64,000 nt of DNA, from positions 1 through 64,000 of the forward strand of contig NZ_CABKRX010000085.1 of assembly GCF_902374955.1 (NCBI RefSeq), given 5' to 3'. A program made the position numbers and the translations under genes. The notes under the pieces were generated by a model. It saw only the letters and a list, made by a program, of their open reading frames with translations. It ran no database searches and was not told the DNA's origin. This document shows positions 63,317-64,000 of this stretch, in pieces; the stretch's first letter is position 1; each line of letters starts with the position of its first letter. The DNA comes from Bacillus massilioanorexius. GTDB lineage: Bacteria; Bacillota; Bacilli; Bacillales; DSM-1321.

Positions 63317-64000
63317 CTAATCTAGTGGAATTTGTAATACCTGTCCAACATGAATATTATTATCTTTCAAACCATTGTATTGCTTAATTTTTTCAATACC
63401 AGATGTTGAAGAATAATATTTCATAGCAATTCGGTATACAGTTTCCGAAGGCTGTACTGTATGTTGAACTACCTTCCCCTTATTGCTTTCTTGACTTTCT
63501 TCTTTTTTATCTTCTACCTTATTTGTATTTGTCGTTGGCTTACTCACCTTATTGGTTTCCTTTGGTTCCGTTACTGCTGGTTTAGAAGGATTTGATTCAG
63601 TATCTTTTGTTGCTTGACTATTCTTAGGATCTTCTTCTTGCTTATTGACTTGCGTCTTATTATTTTCAACTTTTTCAGGTTTTTTATCTTGCTCTTCTTC
63701 ATCATCCGTAACGATACTTTCTTTATCTTCACTATCATACGAATCATACCCTTTTATTTCTTCTGAATAACTTGGTTTACTATTCGCTAGTATCCCGTCT
63801 GATTTATTTCCTTTTGTTAAATGAGAATAAATAGCAAACGTAGTTATAATCAATAGAATAAAGAATACCGCTAAAATTTTCACTAAAGAAAATTTTACTT
63901 TCCAAACTACCTTCTGTTTCTTTTTACTATGTATTTCTTTTCTCGAAGGTAATGAAGAAGTACTGTACTCAAAAGTATCTTCTTCTGCTGATTTAACTTC
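63317..64000 (-). CDS. ypbE: LysM protein YpbE, 5' end beyond the window
   Basis: The frame stays open to the window edge, so the N-terminus is missing. Visible parts: a cytoplasmic stretch (EEDTFEYSTSSLPSRKEIHSKKK), one membrane helix (LVKILAVFFILLIITTFAIY), a long low-complexity K/E/N/T linker, and a C-terminal LysM domain (about the last 48 residues, VQHTVQPSETVYRIAMKYY ... HVGQVLQIPLD). The GTG at 63883 lies inside the membrane segment and is not the true start. LysM suggests peptidoglycan binding outside the membrane. Confidence 0.88.
   Translation of the reverse strand, partial: EVKSAEEDTFEYSTSSLPSRKEIHSKKKQKVVWKVKFSLVKILAVFFILLIITTFAIYSHLTKGNKSDGILANSKPSYSEEIKGYDSYDSEDKESIVTDDEEEQDKKPEKVENNKTQVNKQEEDPKNSQATKDTESNPSKPAVTEPKETNKVSKPTTNTNKVEDKKEESQESNKGKVVQHTVQPSETVYRIAMKYYSSTSGIEKIKQYNGLKDNNIHVGQVLQIPLD

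Noticed and set aside
1..64000. tRNA, rRNA, CRISPR array, prophage or IS element
   Set aside because: No tRNA TPsiC-loop clusters, evenly spaced repeats, phage genes or transposase frames were seen.

Overview
The window is low-GC chromosomal DNA from a spore-forming member of the Bacillaceae. Spore genes (spoIVA, sleB, ypeB, prsW, ypjB), bacillithiol genes (bshA, bshB1, ypdA), a Bacillus-type menaquinol:cytochrome c reductase (qcrABC), mtrB, folE, hbs and Bacillus-type ribosome binding sites all fit this. Gene order follows the Bacillus subtilis birA-to-ypbE block almost gene for gene, with nearly everything on the minus strand. I saw no tRNA, rRNA, CRISPR array, transposase or integrase.

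Layout from left to right. 0.1-5.7 kb: birA, cca, bshA, bshB1, mgsA, dapB, ypjD as one tightly packed minus-strand operon. 6.1-9.5 kb: a plus-strand YitT-family gene, then a zinc metallopeptidase, ypjB and ypjA. 9.7-13.8 kb: an ABC exporter and two-component system that I read as heme-responsive HrtAB and HssRS, with a near-consensus HssR box upstream of hrtB. 14.3-19.9 kb: qcrABC, ypiF, ypiB, ypiA and an uncharacterised gene. 20.4-27.0 kb: aroA, tyrA, hisC, a gap where B. subtilis has trpEDCFBA, then aroH, aroB, aroC. 27.1-32.6 kb: cheR, ndk, hepT, menG, hepS, mtrB, folE. 33.0-45.8 kb: a broken YaaH-type transporter gene, hbs, spoIVA, yphF, yphE, gpsA, der, a YIEGIA protein with its small partner, yphA, ypzI, fni, ypfD and plsC. 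45.8-51.0 kb: cmk, ypfB, a frameshifted ypfA, ypeB, sleB, prsW. 57.2-64.0 kb: ypdA, gudB, ypbH, ypbG, a CBS-CBS-ACT protein, ypbF and a truncated ypbE.

The most striking region is 51.65-56.52 kb. The conserved ansA-type asparaginase gene between prsW and ypdA is cut in two by an insert of about 4.86 kb. The insert is flanked by 7-bp direct repeats (CACATAG), and joining the two copies restores one continuous 323-residue reading frame. It carries a three-gene operon that I assign to the predicted ABC-three-component (ABC-3C) conflict systems: a nuclease-like effector with a helical C-terminal part, a small middle component, and an SMC/Rad50-like DUF2326 ATPase. It also carries an intact asparaginase of a different lineage that could replace the broken one. 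No transposase or integrase is visible in it.

Functional links: the aro, tyrA and hisC genes supply chorismate and tyrosine or phenylalanine precursors; hepS, menG and hepT make the menaquinone used by the qcr complex; bshA, bshB1 and ypdA make and recycle bacillithiol; HssRS and HrtAB would protect against heme next to the cytochrome genes. Two further genes look broken (ypfA, one missing base in a homopolymer; the YaaH-like gene, an in-frame TGA). Intergenic gaps hold a family of degenerate structured repeats and many strong hairpin terminators.
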